A DNA stretch of 64,000 nucleotides, from assembly GCA_946699065.1 (NCBI GenBank), contig CAMPDV010000869.1:62001-126000 (forward strand), in the 5' to 3' direction. Below are positions 32,392 through 45,497 of the stretch, piece by piece; within the stretch, counting starts at the first letter, position 1; each line of letters starts with the position of its first letter. The translations under genes were made by a program, and so were the position numbers. Below the pieces are notes generated by a model. The model saw nothing but the letters and a program-made list of their open reading frames with translations. It had not been told where the DNA came from and did no database searches. The stretch comes from Loxodes magnus (taxonomy: Eukaryota; Ciliophora; Karyorelictea; Loxodida; Loxodidae).

Positions 32392-34354
32392 TCAGTTTCT
32401 AATTCTTAGTTTTGTGTAGTCAAAAATATCTTCATTTTCTTCTTCTGGAATGTATTTCTATAGACTATATGATATTCCAAAATCGTTAACATTCTTTCTA
32501 AGTTTACTTGCAATGGAATTTATGTTTTACAATATAAGCTAATCTTGATCTTGCATGCTATTGATTAAAGAGCTTATCTAAGTATATGAATATAACTTAT
32601 CACTAGCACCATCAAAGTTTTTCTAAATATTGAAAGAATACACTTAAAGGAGTAGCATAAGAACCTAAATATAAATCGTTAGGTATAAGAATGAGGTCTC
32701 GTACATTTCTACCAGTCATTAAGTAGTTTTTGAGAAGGTAAAACTAATTAACACTAGCTAGAACTTTTAAGTTCTCTAGTTAGGTTTCATTTAGGTTTTT
32801 GAACAAATTTGATTTGATAGGCTTCATAAATAATTTCATATTCAATAGTCTTGAAACTAAAAAGAACATAAGGAAAATTTCTTGGCTCTACTCTGACTTT
32901 AATCTATATTAGAACTTACACAGCTCTCTATTCTATTAAAATTACTCTGTTTTTTTCAAAGGGACTTATACAAGCAGGAGGAAAAATTCCCTGGCAAAAG
33001 AAGACAATGAATCAGAATATATTTAGTTATTCTGGAATGTTCTAAACAAATTCAAAAAGACAGAAAGTAAATCAAGATAATAGCGTTTAAAAAATGTGGC
33101 TTGCTTATTAAAATTAAGCTGCTAGTGATCTTAAGATTAGCGAGAGTTAAGAGTTCAAGAATAATCAACAATATGATTAACCATTACATCATTAATAATA
33201 TCTCTTAAACCTTTTACTAGTCATTTTGTAGCCACTTTCTTGTGATATTTAAAGGCCTGTTTAAAACTATCGTTTTTATGAATACAAAGCTTTAAGCTTA
33301 ATTCCAATAATTTGAAATTTTTATTTTGTTCTAGAGATTTCTTTACTTTTAAATTATTAAATATTCCATCCTTTGATTATCTAATTGATTTTTTCCTTAT
33401 TACGCTAGATCTTGGATTCATTATACTACTTAGTTCTTTTATAAGTTTTGAGTTTCACTTTAGGTTTTATTATTTTTTCAAATTTATTTCAATGACATTT
33501 ACCAATTGTGATCCTAGAAAATTCTTCTTTTTACTTTAATTACTTCCTTATATTTTTTGCATAGCTTACAACCCTTACTTTGCTTTTTAAAATTTGAATT
33601 TTGCCTTAGATACATTTTAAGGTAACATGGAATTGACGGGTGAGCTAAATTAACCTTCGACAGTATCTTATTTTTAGTTTTGAGGCTCTTGACTTTTGTT
33701 CATAATATCTTTAATTTATTCTTAAGTAAAAGTTTAAGGCTTAACTTTAGACTTTATATTCTTATTCTTTAAGGGGGACATGAAAGGCTACTTTAAATTG
33801 TTAACCTTCTTAGCAGGATTTAGAATTGAGAAAATAACTGACTTTTTAACGCCTTCTTTCTCTTCATTTTATTCTTCAATTGCGTTACTTCTATCTGTAT
33901 TTTGCTATGACTCACTATATATACTTTACTCAGTAACTAAGCTAGGAAGGGGTTCAATTCTAGATTCACTTACTTGCTTTTCATTGATAGTATTGATTTA
34001 AATAGAGTAGTTTTCTATTTAAGGCAACTTTTCTCTTTCAAATGCTCTAGGGGTAATTTAAGTAGATTTACTGCAAAGTCCCTGTTTAATACTAAAATTC
34101 TCTATTGGCTTTATAAGTGTCTTTACACTTATTCTGGAAGATGGTGTGCTTCAAGGCTTATCTAGTGATTTATTATAATAAAAGTTAACTTTCTTTAGTT
34201 TACACTTAGCATATTGATAAAAAGGCTTTTAGTAGGATAAGTTGATAAGTTTATTCCTCTAGTTTTCCTTTTAGGCAATACTGTTTAAAAACCTAATAGT
34301 TTCGTATTTCTATTTTTTCCTGTACTCTGCTATATTGAAATCTTTTCTCTTCAT
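32392..34354 (-). CDS. hypothetical protein, about 650 residues
   Basis: ATG 34354 (MKRKDFNIAEYRKKQKYE) opens a frame that holds for some 1,700 bases and, after one base is dropped from the A5 run at about 32612, continues to TGA 32394-32392, giving 653 residues. The first 300 residues are polar and low-complexity (for example VSESRIEPLPSLVTEQ, NSMLPQNVSKAKFKF). The rest looks helical and folded: FKYHKKVATKWLVKGLRDII, LDLLSVFLNLFRTFQNN, QFYLLKNYLMTGRNVRDLIL, FDGASDKLYSYTQISSLINS, ending IPEEENEDIFDYTK. There is no signal peptide or clear membrane segment. I do not recognise the family. Plus-strand frames at 33312-34165 are shadows. Confidence 0.6.
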
Positions 34355-37300
34355 TTTATAAAATAAACGATATGGAAATTTTCTTTATGCAGCTATTATA
34401 ATATTAAGTAACATTCTTACTTCTAACTTTTAACCACTTTACTCTCTTTCCTATGCTTAAGTAAGCTATTTTCTTATCTAATTTTCTAGAAAAATAGCGT
34501 AGGGTATTAACTCTAATTTGATTATAAGAATTTAGAGCAACTAAGTAAATAAAAATAGGAATAGTGCACTTCGAATTTAGGCTTAGTTAATATTATGGAA
34601 GTGAAGGTAAAATCCTAGTAAATAATTAGTAAAATAGCTTTGAGGCGTTATTAATAGCGAGAAATTTAATGACTCTAAAGTTAAGTAAATTACATGTTTA
34701 AAGCATGGCTTAATAAATTAAGCTTATTTATGTAGACATTAGTGTAACTATCCTACTATAAAATACTTAGATATAGCAACTATCACAGTCTTTGTTTAGA
34801 TGCTTTAACTACTTTAGGGAAACGTCTTTTATTTCTTGAACTAACTACATATAGTGGATATAGCCTTATCATTTATAAGCCTAAGCTTTAATTATAATAA
34901 GGCTATTTTATATTATAATCTCAAAATAACAAGACTAAGCACTGACAAGTTGAGAGGAGCTAAATATTTAAGCTTAATTATATAAATAGAAATTAATGGT
35001 AGTAGAGATACAGCAAATAAACTAAAGGAAAGCTAATTAAAATGCGTATAAACTAAGATTATAAAAACTTCTCTTATTTTATCATTGAAGTAAATACTAA
35101 CTCTAAGATTATTTGGTTAACTACCTTTATATATTCTTTAGATACCTACTCTCAGTTAATAATTACAAGCATTTTCCTGTTTAGATTTCTTATTTAAAGC
35201 TATAAAATAATATTAGACTATTAAAATATTGGCTATACTGATATATCAAACTATAAGCTTTTATGGTATTAATTTTATTATATTGCAAAAAGAAAAAAAA
35301 GCATCTATCTTAATATAAATTGACATATTGTGAAGCTGTAAATACACCTTCAATCTTATCTGCTTTTAATAGATTGATCTAACTGAAGAAATAATTTAGC
35401 CTAAAATAATAGAACTTTTGTAGTTTTTAGCAAGCGTCAATATTATCAAAAATTGATTCCTAGATTAATAGGAATAGTTTTACTATATTATCTGGATATC
35501 AAGCTTAATATAAATTTAGTTGCTGGTGAATTGATAGATTTTAAGAGATGCTGAATTTATACTCTATTAGGTATATTATTAAAACTAATATATTAGGTTT
35601 AAAATTTTTGTTTTACCTATTACTAGTATAGTTATTCTATTCTAGCTTTAATATAACTATTTATAATGCTTCTATTGTACTTTTTTTATTGCTATCTAAA
35701 ATATCATTATTAGAGGCTTTTTCTTGATAACTTAATTACAGTATCCCTATTAAGTCTAAGCAACCTTTATCTAATTTTTAGTGTCTACATTTGTAAGTGA
35801 ACCTATTAATATTCTTATTACCCTTATAGTTCCTCAATGTTGATTAGAAGTTTAAATTAAACCGCTATGGTATATATAATTAGCAAAATATGAAGATTCA
35901 TTACATATTCTCAACATACTTGCCTTCGACACAATAAAGCTTATATTTTGGCTATTAAATCTGAAGACTTACCATAAAGCAGTTTATTCTAATTTAATAG
36001 ATTAGAGGGAAATTAATATTCTTAAGTTTATTATAACTATTAATCTCTATTAGTGCTAAAGGAGACCAAGCAACTGTTATTTCAGTAGCTATTATTAGTT
36101 ATTTGGGATACTCAATCTCCATTGTAGGTTAAAATTAATTATTGGAATATTTCATTAAAAAGTAACCTTTAATTCCCAAACCAGTATTAATAACCTTATA
36201 TTCTAAGCAATGGGAATAAACTAAAGGTGTAGCAATATATAGTATTTTGGATATATTAAGAGATTATTTATAAATTATCCTGCTTCAAAGTGAGAGTCTA
36301 ACTTCATTCCAAAACCTTATTTATAGTATCTGATTATTTATATATACTACACTAAGCAACTTTTATTATACTAATTAAAGAGATTATTAATATTAAAATT
36401 TTAATCTCATTAGTTCATATTTACATCCTTTGCTATTCTAATCTTCACAGCTTTATATTAGATAAAAGAATATTAGATAGAAATACTTAATAGCAGGATT
36501 TAATCCAAATAATAGAGAAATAAGTTGAAAATTTTTGAACGAAGGCTTGCTGAGTAGTCAAATTTGCAAAGGGTAAATTGATTTAGTCCTTTGGATATAA
36601 AAGGACAAAAAGCCTTATATATTAGAACTAGCATTAATTAATTGATTTACTCAAATAAATTTAATAATATATTAAAGTTAACTAAAGTCTTTATTAGAGT
36701 AGAAAAAATAAACTCATTTTAGATTGCTTTCAATTGTTAGCCATACATTTAACTATTGAAGCCCAATAAAGTTTAAACAATAAAATTAAAAGCAATGAAC
36801 TAAGTAACTTATTGATTTGTTTTCTATAAGAAAAGAATAGATTGACTAACTTAAAGTTAAATTGTATAAATCCATCAATTATTGCTAATAAATTAAATAT
36901 TTAGATGTAACGAATTTAGAGAAATTAATAAGAGCTTATTTAGAACTTATAAATTTAAGTCAATCTAATGGAATTTACTTGATAAGTAATGCTTTATTTC
37001 CTTTTATATTGTTTAAATACCAGGATAATTATAAGCGGAAAGGTTTTTTAAGGTTGAATATCGTAAACTTTGATATAATAATTAAAATAAAATTTTAATT
37101 AAAAATTTTAAGAATTTACTTACTAAAGATATTTGAATTGAGAAAAAAGTTTATTTAGATCCCCTTTTATGTTTATTAAAAAATTAAACTTTTAAAAAAG
37201 AATAAAATTCAATGCTTTTATACCTTCAAAGATAAAAAAATACCAACTTAAGTTCCTTTTTCATATAAGCAAATATTGCTTCTCTATTGAAGATCTTATA

Positions 37301-37979
37301 TAATAAATAAACGTTTTTGTAAAGATAAAATAACTTTTACTATTATAGCTTTTACTAAATAATCATTTTTAATCATTATAAATTTACAAGTGTTAACTAT
37401 TTTGTTTAAATATAACCAATTCATGAGAATAAAGCAATAGAATCCTTTTGATAAGTTGATTAGATAAATGCATAATTTTTGGATATTAAACTAAATAACT
37501 TTTATAGAAAAGTAGGAATATTGCACAATTTTATTGATAAAGCCATATAAATATATATCTCTTTTTTATTTATAATTAAGTAATTAAGATATAAAATTAC
37601 TAACATAGACATAGCAGCAAAATAAAGCCTAAACTGATTTATAAAAGAAATAAACATTTGGACTATTTATTCTCTTAATCTTTCTTTATACTAATTAGTT
37701 TTATAATTAAGATTAAGAAGTCAATGTTTATGAAGCTATTTATTTAACTCCATATTCTTAACTCTATCTAATATAATAAACATTTTAGTAAGATAAAGTT
37801 TAATATAGTTGCGGGTATACATGTAAAAGAAAGCCAATTTAAAATTGTTAGCAATTTGCTTTTGTTTTAAAATGAGCTTTTAGAAGAACTAAGTAGTTTA
37901 TATTACTAAATCTATTAAATTAAAGTTTTATTAATGCTTTATCAATAGTAGAGCTATTATTTTGTCTGAATAATTAGAA
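34355..37979. other. gene-poor AT-rich tract
   Basis: About 3.6 kb with very low GC and no family motif on either strand. Frames stay open by chance because TGA is rare. Confidence 0.4.
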
Positions 37980-39056
37980 ATGCTAACAATAGAAGAATAT
38001 AATAGAAAAACTCTGGAAGTCGGATGATTATTTGAAAAGTTAATAGATGAACATAAATTGTATATATAGAAGGTAGTTAAAGAACCAAAAGATATTACAA
38101 ATAAATGTTTTAGACCATTTGTAAAATGATTGAAGATACTCATAACTTTCTGTACATTAATCTTATTTTGTATTAAATGAATTTTATAAAGTCTTTGGTT
38201 AATTTGTCTTTAGATCTTTTTAATTTTCTATTTTTTAAATAAAAAATATATGAAACCATTTATAAAAGAGATTATACTTGAAAGCCTTTGCATATCTAAT
38301 TAAAATAATACAGCATTTGTAATACATTATGTTTATTTGCTATATAATTCTTCTTACAATCTGCACTTAAGTTATAAATTATATTTATTAAACTAGCCAT
38401 GAAGGATAATTTGTCTATGCTATTTCTTGTTTCCTTTTATCACCCTAATGATTAAATTTATTTGTCAAAGTATTTAGTTATAATATCTAAACCTAAGTTA
38501 ATTAAGTATTAGTGATTATAATGCTTCAAATATATTAGATTTATCTAGAACTGAATTATTATATTTAAGTAGTCATTTCTAAATAGAGAATAACAAAAAT
38601 AAAGGAATTAATTATTAATCAAGATAAAGCAAAAGACTATCAATAAGAACATTTCCTAAGTTGTACAGATATTATAAAAATAATATCCTTAGCTTTGTTA
38701 CATTAGACTATATATCTGAAGATAAATTAAAGGGAGGGCTATCTAAATAAATAGGGAAGCTTTAATAAAAATATACTTCTGGCTATTATATTTAATTAGA
38801 TTAAACTATAAATATTTTAAATTTTAAGTATTAAATCTTTAAATGCAACTACTGTTTATTACTTAATATCTATTATGCTAGTAGTGGATTATACTAAAGT
38901 CATCTCAATAGAACACTATTTCGCTCTAAAACTATGGAGATATAAAGTTAGAGCTTACAAAATACAAGTATCTTCAATATAAAATTAATATTTTCCAGTT
39001 TATTTTATCAAATATAAAAATGCAGATAAGTTTTTATCTTAATACTGCTTTGCTGA
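37980..39056 (+). CDS. doubtful membrane protein frame
   Basis: ATG 37980 (MLTIEEYNRKTLEVGWLFEK) opens a frame to TGA 39054-39056 under the Gln/Trp code. The first 60 residues are charged and protein-like (HKLYIQKVVKEPKDITNK). Then come a hydrophobic pair (LKILITFCTLILFC, LWLICLQIFLIFYFL) and a third stretch near CLCYFLFPFITLM. The second half has no features and may simply be AT-rich DNA lacking TGA. No family recognised. The minus-strand frame at 37931-38143 is probably a shadow. Confidence 0.3.
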
Positions 39057-39914
39057 TTTAACTTTATATAATAGATTTAAATTTTTTAAATTATTATCTA
39101 ATTACTTTGTCTTATTTTATACCTTTAAATAAGATTTATTTTTGCAAGAAAAGAGTTTGCTTTTATTCTGTTAAGTGAGGATTTAAATAAAGACTGATTA
39201 ATCTTGTACAAAAGCTTATATGATTAATCTTACCAAAGTTAGATCACTGCTTATATTATTTATTCTGTTTTATTATTAAAAAAATAATACAAATTTGCAA
39301 CTAAAATATTTAAAATTATCAACCATTATCTTAGATCTTCAACTAGCATTATTTCTTTCATTGCAATATCCTAAGCTTTGCCCTTTTTATATAGAAAATT
39401 AATTTAAAATAACGCTGAAAATTAGTTTCTAAGTTTTAACTCTATAAAGCACAAACTATTTATAAGCTTTGAATATTATTAGTTTTAGGGTTAAATTAAA
39501 GTCTCTTTATAGCCTATCTCTTCAATGATTGATTTTTTTACTATAAAACTATCTAATAATCAATTAGTTTCAATTTACATTATTTAAAATCTCTTTGCTT
39601 CTATACCTTAGTGAGAAATAGAGTAGCCCATATTAATCTAGTTAAGTAAGTAATTATCATGGCTATAAATCTTAGCATTGCTTATTTTAACACTACCCCT
39701 TTAAAAAGCTTTTTCATGGTATCCTAAGTCTCTCAACTGACTTGGAGACCATAAAGTGAGAATGAATTTAAAATCTACTTAATAAATATAAGATAGACAG
39801 AAGATTTAAATAGCGAGACTTTTTAGTAATGCGCTCAATTATAACGAAATTAAATTATGTTATAAGCAAGCAATGAAATTAAATTTAAGCCCTCGACTAA
39901 TTTATAAAGTATAA
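39057..39914. other. AT-rich spacer, no gene seen
   Basis: 5' flank of the SPRY gene. No promoter element or motif recognised. Confidence 0.4.
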
Positions 39915-40979
39915 ATGTCAGAACAAAATAGCTAAGAACCATATCGCTAAATTACAGATGGTAAAAACACTCCCATATACTTAAAGAAATCATTCTTTTT
40001 GGCTACTGCTGTCACACTTCCTATTATTTTGTTCATAATTACTTTGATAATATATAGTAGTGGAAATAGTTCTCGCTATGAAGAAGAAGTCTAGCAATAG
40101 CTAGATGCATAGAATAAAACATACCTCCAAAAGATAGAAGAACTAAGTAAAAATCACTCGGATGCTTAACTTTAAACATAATTATAATGGGAGCAAAAGC
40201 TACTTAATTTATCAAGCGTATATGATTTAAAAATTTCAAAGTTATCATAAGAATTATTAGATAAATATGACAATCAAGAAAAATAGTACAAATAACTATA
40301 ATCTTAACTTGATGATTAGAAGAACAACTACTCTTAAGAAATCTAAGCACTTAATTAAAAAAATTAAGAGTATTAAGAAAAAATAAACAGATTTAATGAC
40401 AGTTTATAGTCATAATAATCTACTTAAACAACCTAAGATTTACGTCTAAGGACTCTAATGAACGATTACCCATTTTACAACAAAGATCATACTCATACTA
40501 AATTATAATTTCTTACTCCTAGACATCTTAAAAGTTAAGAAGAAGTCATTTAAAATGCTCTCTTGGATTACCCACTTGAAACTAATAAAATTTATACCTT
40601 AGTATTTTAAGTCTTTTATTGAGCTTCTCCTCCAAATATGCGTATTGGAATTAGTTGTGACGACTATGATTGGACAAATGAATAATATCGATTCACAAGA
40701 TATTAAAATGGATATGCCTTCACTCTTAATGATGGCACGAAAGCAAATAATAGAACAAGATAGACTTATGCAGTTCATGGAATATCAAATTCTGGAGAAT
40801 ATGTTTCTTTAATTCTAAACACGTAGAAAGGAACGATTTCCTTTGCTCTTGATGGAGTGGATTAAGGAATTGCTTTCGAAAATATAGATTTTTCTGCGGT
40901 CACTTTCTATCCTGCAGTGGCTTTATCACAAGTTGGGGATGAATTGAAGTTCGTCTAGGTAGTTGTAAGCATTGCTTGA
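39915..40979 (+). CDS. membrane-anchored coiled-coil protein with C-terminal SPRY domain
   Basis: Clean single frame of 354 residues from ATG 39915 (MSEQNSQEPYRQITDGK) to TGA 40977-40979, with no intron. Order: short cytosolic N-terminus; one membrane helix (LATAVTLPIILFIITLIIY, about residues 30-50); a Gln/Glu/Lys coiled coil (about 55-175); then a SPRY domain (about 190-350). The SPRY core is clear: MRIGISCDDYDW, SNSGEYVSLILNTQKGTISF, LDGVDQGIAFENI, FYPAVALSQVGDELKF. SPRY domains bind peptides or other proteins, so the protein probably presents a binding module at a membrane; the topology suggests a type II protein. The Trp in VFYWASPP is TGA, and many Gln are TAA/TAG. Partner and membrane are unknown. 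Confidence 0.85.
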
Positions 40980-43900
40980 GAACTTCTATAATCAAACTTC
41001 TTTTTATTAAAAATAAAAAGCGAAAAATAATCTAATCTATATATATAAAAGTCATGCTACTCTATTGAATGCCATGGTGTTCTTTTCATTTAATACATTT
41101 AATAATCTTGGGTTAGATAAATAAGAGCTATTTACTACCTATTAAATTCTAAAATTAATAATATGAGGATCATATCTCACAGTCATTAATCTATTAAACC
41201 AAGCAATTATCCTTTATATAGAATCTAGTTAATATAGAACAAATAAAGCTTTTACTGTAAAATATCTTTAAGTACATGATACTTTCAAACCAATCTTACT
41301 TAAATTGCTTGTTAGGGATAAATAATATTTAAGATAAAATCAATATTTAGCAAGAGGTCACTCCTTAGTTGAAGGAAACTTGAGTAATTTAAATTATAAT
41401 GTAGATTATTAAACTAATTTCATTATAATATTTCCTTATATTAGTTTGAATGTTTCTATCATTTTTAGCATTTCCCAAAATAACCCCTAGCATGTTTATT
41501 AATAGTCTATTAAATTAAAATAACTTAGAAATGTAGTAATTATAATAGTCTAAGCTTTACAATGAGAAATTTATTTTATAGACTTTAACTTTTTCTTATT
41601 GTACTAATATAGAGATGTAGCCTAGATAGTTAGAAAAGAGCCTTAAAAACTGAAATTATTTATATTAATAATGATATTATTAAATCTTGAGTAGATTGAA
41701 GAAGTAATTGATGCAATACTTATTAATATAATAGAACTACAATATTACTCAGCAACTTTTCCTAATTGTAGAATCTCTAAAGAGTTAACTTTTTATCTTA
41801 ATATAGCATATATGATAATTCAATACCTATTATATATGCTTAAAGATCTAAGCAAGTATCAGGCATGCTTATCACTAGATGTTATTAAAAGATATAATAG
41901 AAATGATTCATATCTGTAAATATTGCTTATTTACATTCTATTCACTAAACATATTCTTTTATTACTATGGCTTATTAAATTCAGCCCTCTTTCTAAAGAA
42001 GTGTATCTTTGCTTTATGCAAATAAGAAATAAGATTAAAGAAAGCTAGATATTGGCTATCAATAAGAGATAAAGAAAATGGGTAGTAGATTAACTAAAAA
42101 TAAGTTTTTACTAAAATTTTGATGTTTAAGTTTGCTTAAAGTAAGAAACTAATCTATAAAAAATCGCTTGCATGAGTGGCTCTTAAAGAAAAAGTAAATT
42201 CATACAAAGGAATCCAGATATAAAAAAGGCAAGTATTTCAATATAAAATAGTCTAAGCATATAACAATGATAATTTTCAGGAAATAAAGGTTTTTAAATC
42301 TAATCCCAAAAAGTTAGAAATAAAGAAGCAATAGAGATTTTATGATTTAATAGAAACACGAAATAAGGTTAAATGCTCTAACAAGTTTAAAAATGACTAT
42401 TTTTAATGATAAATAAAAGATATAATAGATTAAGATAACTTACAAAAATATTTATTCCTTTTATCATCAAAAATTTTCTAAGTCGGAGAAAGAATTAGTT
42501 GTTTATAACTTCTACACTAACTACTAAAATTGAGAAATTTTAGTTTGCTTTTTTAAGAACTTATCTCTTAAAAAGAACTATAAAATAAGAGTTCAACTAG
42601 GGAATTATTTAAATTGCATAAGGATAATTGACGTTTGATTAATTAAATTACTAAATAAAATAATATTATTATTTTTAATAGTTACTGCTTATATATTAGA
42701 TACCTTCTATATCCTTATTTTTATTAATAGCAAGGAATTTAATATAATTAACCAAATCATCATTATGGTTAAAAGCAACTTCCTTTATTTTAGTGAAAAT
42801 GACTGAAGTGAAAATAAGTAATTATAAAGCTTGATTAATTTCTTAAAAGGTATATTATCAATCAGTAAAGATATTAAATTAATTATTATAAGCTTTTGAA
42901 AGCTATTAAATTGAGAGTAAGTCTATATAACTTTTAGTATCATTATTTGTGTAAATGCTTGTTAAAAATCTCAAAATGAATATTAGATATTAATTAGGCT
43001 AGTTTATCTCAAAAAACTAAATAAATGATTTGCTATGATAGATACATAATGTGTTAAACTAAGTAAATTTAATATAATGATCCTATATAAGCGAAACATT
43101 ATTTATGAAATTTAATTAAAAGATAAGCTTTATCTTTAATTGCAACCTAACAAACGACTATTTTAGGTGAGTTCTTGGTATAAATTAAGTTTTTCCTAGC
43201 TTGTTGAACTGTTTATAAAATTTCATAATCTTATAACCTAATACATTGAAAAGCTAGATTTTAACTTTATTTATTAAATCACATAGCTTTCAACGTTCTA
43301 TTAATATTAATAGCTAAATTTATCCTTCTAAAGCAATAGATAATAAATGTTTAGATTCTTTATATTTCTTAACTACAAAGTTAAAAATCCCAACCATATC
43401 TTCATGAAAACTATAATAGTGTCCTCCTATACATAAATCTTCTTGTTCCTATTATCATAAATAACAAGAAAATATGAAAGTGATTATGTTACACTAAGAC
43501 GATAATAGCATTAGCAATTATTAAGATTGTAAATATTCATTATTTCTTTATAAGTTTTGCTATTATTTTATTAAATAGAAAGGTATAATTATCTTCCTCT
43601 TAAAGTTATTATCTATCAGGTAACTCTACTAATTTCTTAGAACTTTTAGTTGAATTTGCTTAATTCCGATGATGTAATTCATCTTATTTTTCCTATAATA
43701 CTTTTCCACTTAACTCTTAAGCATATGAATAACTAATTAGCTTCTTACTTTTAAATATCTAATTTTTATTTTTTAATCTTCTGGGATATTCTAATTCAAA
43801 AGTCCAGATGAAAATAGCCTAAAATAAGGTATTATAATGAATAACTTTTCTCAATTAGGAATGTTCGCTTAAAATACACTTCTATTTGCAAGTCATTTTT

Positions 43901-45497
43901 AAAGGAGAGGGAAAATAATAGTAAAAATAATACTTCAAAAGCCTTATATAAAAGGAAAGACTTAAATATATAAAGTAGCTATTGAATATTATAAGGATAT
44001 TTTATTAGATATAATCCAAGATATTTCAAAGTTATAATCTTGGTATTTAAGAAATAGTTAACTACTTTTAAACTTATGTAAAAGGTCCAAAATTAAACAA
44101 AGGTAATGAAACATTCTTCGATTTTCTTTATTTATTTGATATTATAAAAGCTAGCTAAATTACTACATCTTAAAGAATGTAATCAAAATGTTAGATGCCT
44201 TTATCAAGTAACTATATACCCATTAGACTTTCAGATGTATATGAAATGTAAACATAAAGACTTTTATTTAAAATAAAGGAATAATCATTATATTGTGTTT
44301 AATCAAATTATTTAAAACCAGGTCATAAATTTAGGTAACAACTTGCAAATCGATCTATTTCTTTTATTTGTTTTAGCTTTTTTCTTAAATATCTAGAATT
44401 TAAAAATGGATAATGGATAAAGGACCCTTTTAGATCACTAAAGATATATAAATAAATTATATCTATTACTTTATATTTAAAAATGATTTGCAAAGAATAA
44501 GCAATAGAAATAATTATCAAACGAAGAAGTAAATAAGCATCATTAATATTTCCACATTATGATATCTCATAGAGCATTACTTTTATAAATGTATATTCTT
44601 TATATAAATGTGCTGATGAAACTTAGATTTTACAATGAAATAAAAGAAATTAAAATCTAAGATCAGATAGACCATAATTTTTGATTTAGTATCTAGATTT
44701 AGAGCCTAATAAAGGCTAACACAGAAACAACTCGATATTCATTATTTAACTTGGAGCTTGATCAATAGAAAAAATAAAAAATTTGGATTCTTCAAAAACA
44801 AGTAAAGTATTAAGTAAAAAAAAATTTACTTTAAACAGGCGCTAGAAGACTAATTGTATAAATTCAGAACAAGATAAAATTCATATGAAAAGTAATAACA
44901 AAATTAAGATTATCTTTAGTTTAATATCATTTATATCTTACAACAATTACCCACTTTATCTTGTTACTCATTCCAAAGTTTACTCATTATATAACTTTCC
45001 AATCTCACTTCAAATTATTATTTATTTAGCTGATAAAGAAGAATGATTGCATGCAATTTGCTTATTTTAAATATATAGCACTAAATCATTTAACTAAACT
45101 CCATGTAAAAAGAAACTTAAGCAATGAGCAGGATAACCGAATTAAATAGTTAATTTAGAGCCATATTAAAAAGTATGAGATTGTTTAATAATTAGAATGT
45201 CATGCTTAACAGGAAAATTATATAATTTTATCGAACTTTCATTTCTTTAGTCTATATTACACTTTAATGCTCACTAATTTGTTAAACTTTACTATTATTT
45301 AATATTACTTTGATCCTTTAAAAATTTACAGCCAAAGAACTTTATTAGCATTGGCTTGCTTAGTAAATGAAAGATAAATAGAGTTTTTAAATTTTAAAGT
45401 TAGTTATTAAAGTATCTTAGGAAAGGCTATTGAATATCTGTAACTGAATGAATATATTTGTAGCATATTTAATACTTTTAACTAATAAATATTATAA
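40980..45497. other. gene-poor AT-rich tract
   Basis: 4.5 kb of AT-rich DNA upstream of the calcium-channel gene. A plus frame from ATGGGTAGTAG near 42079 to about 42530 stays open but shows no family motif, and I do not call it. No RNA gene or further element seen. Confidence 0.4.

Noticed and set aside
42079-42530. Open plus frame starting ATGGGTAGTAG
   Set aside because: No family motif, and frames of this length arise by chance here because TGA is rare.
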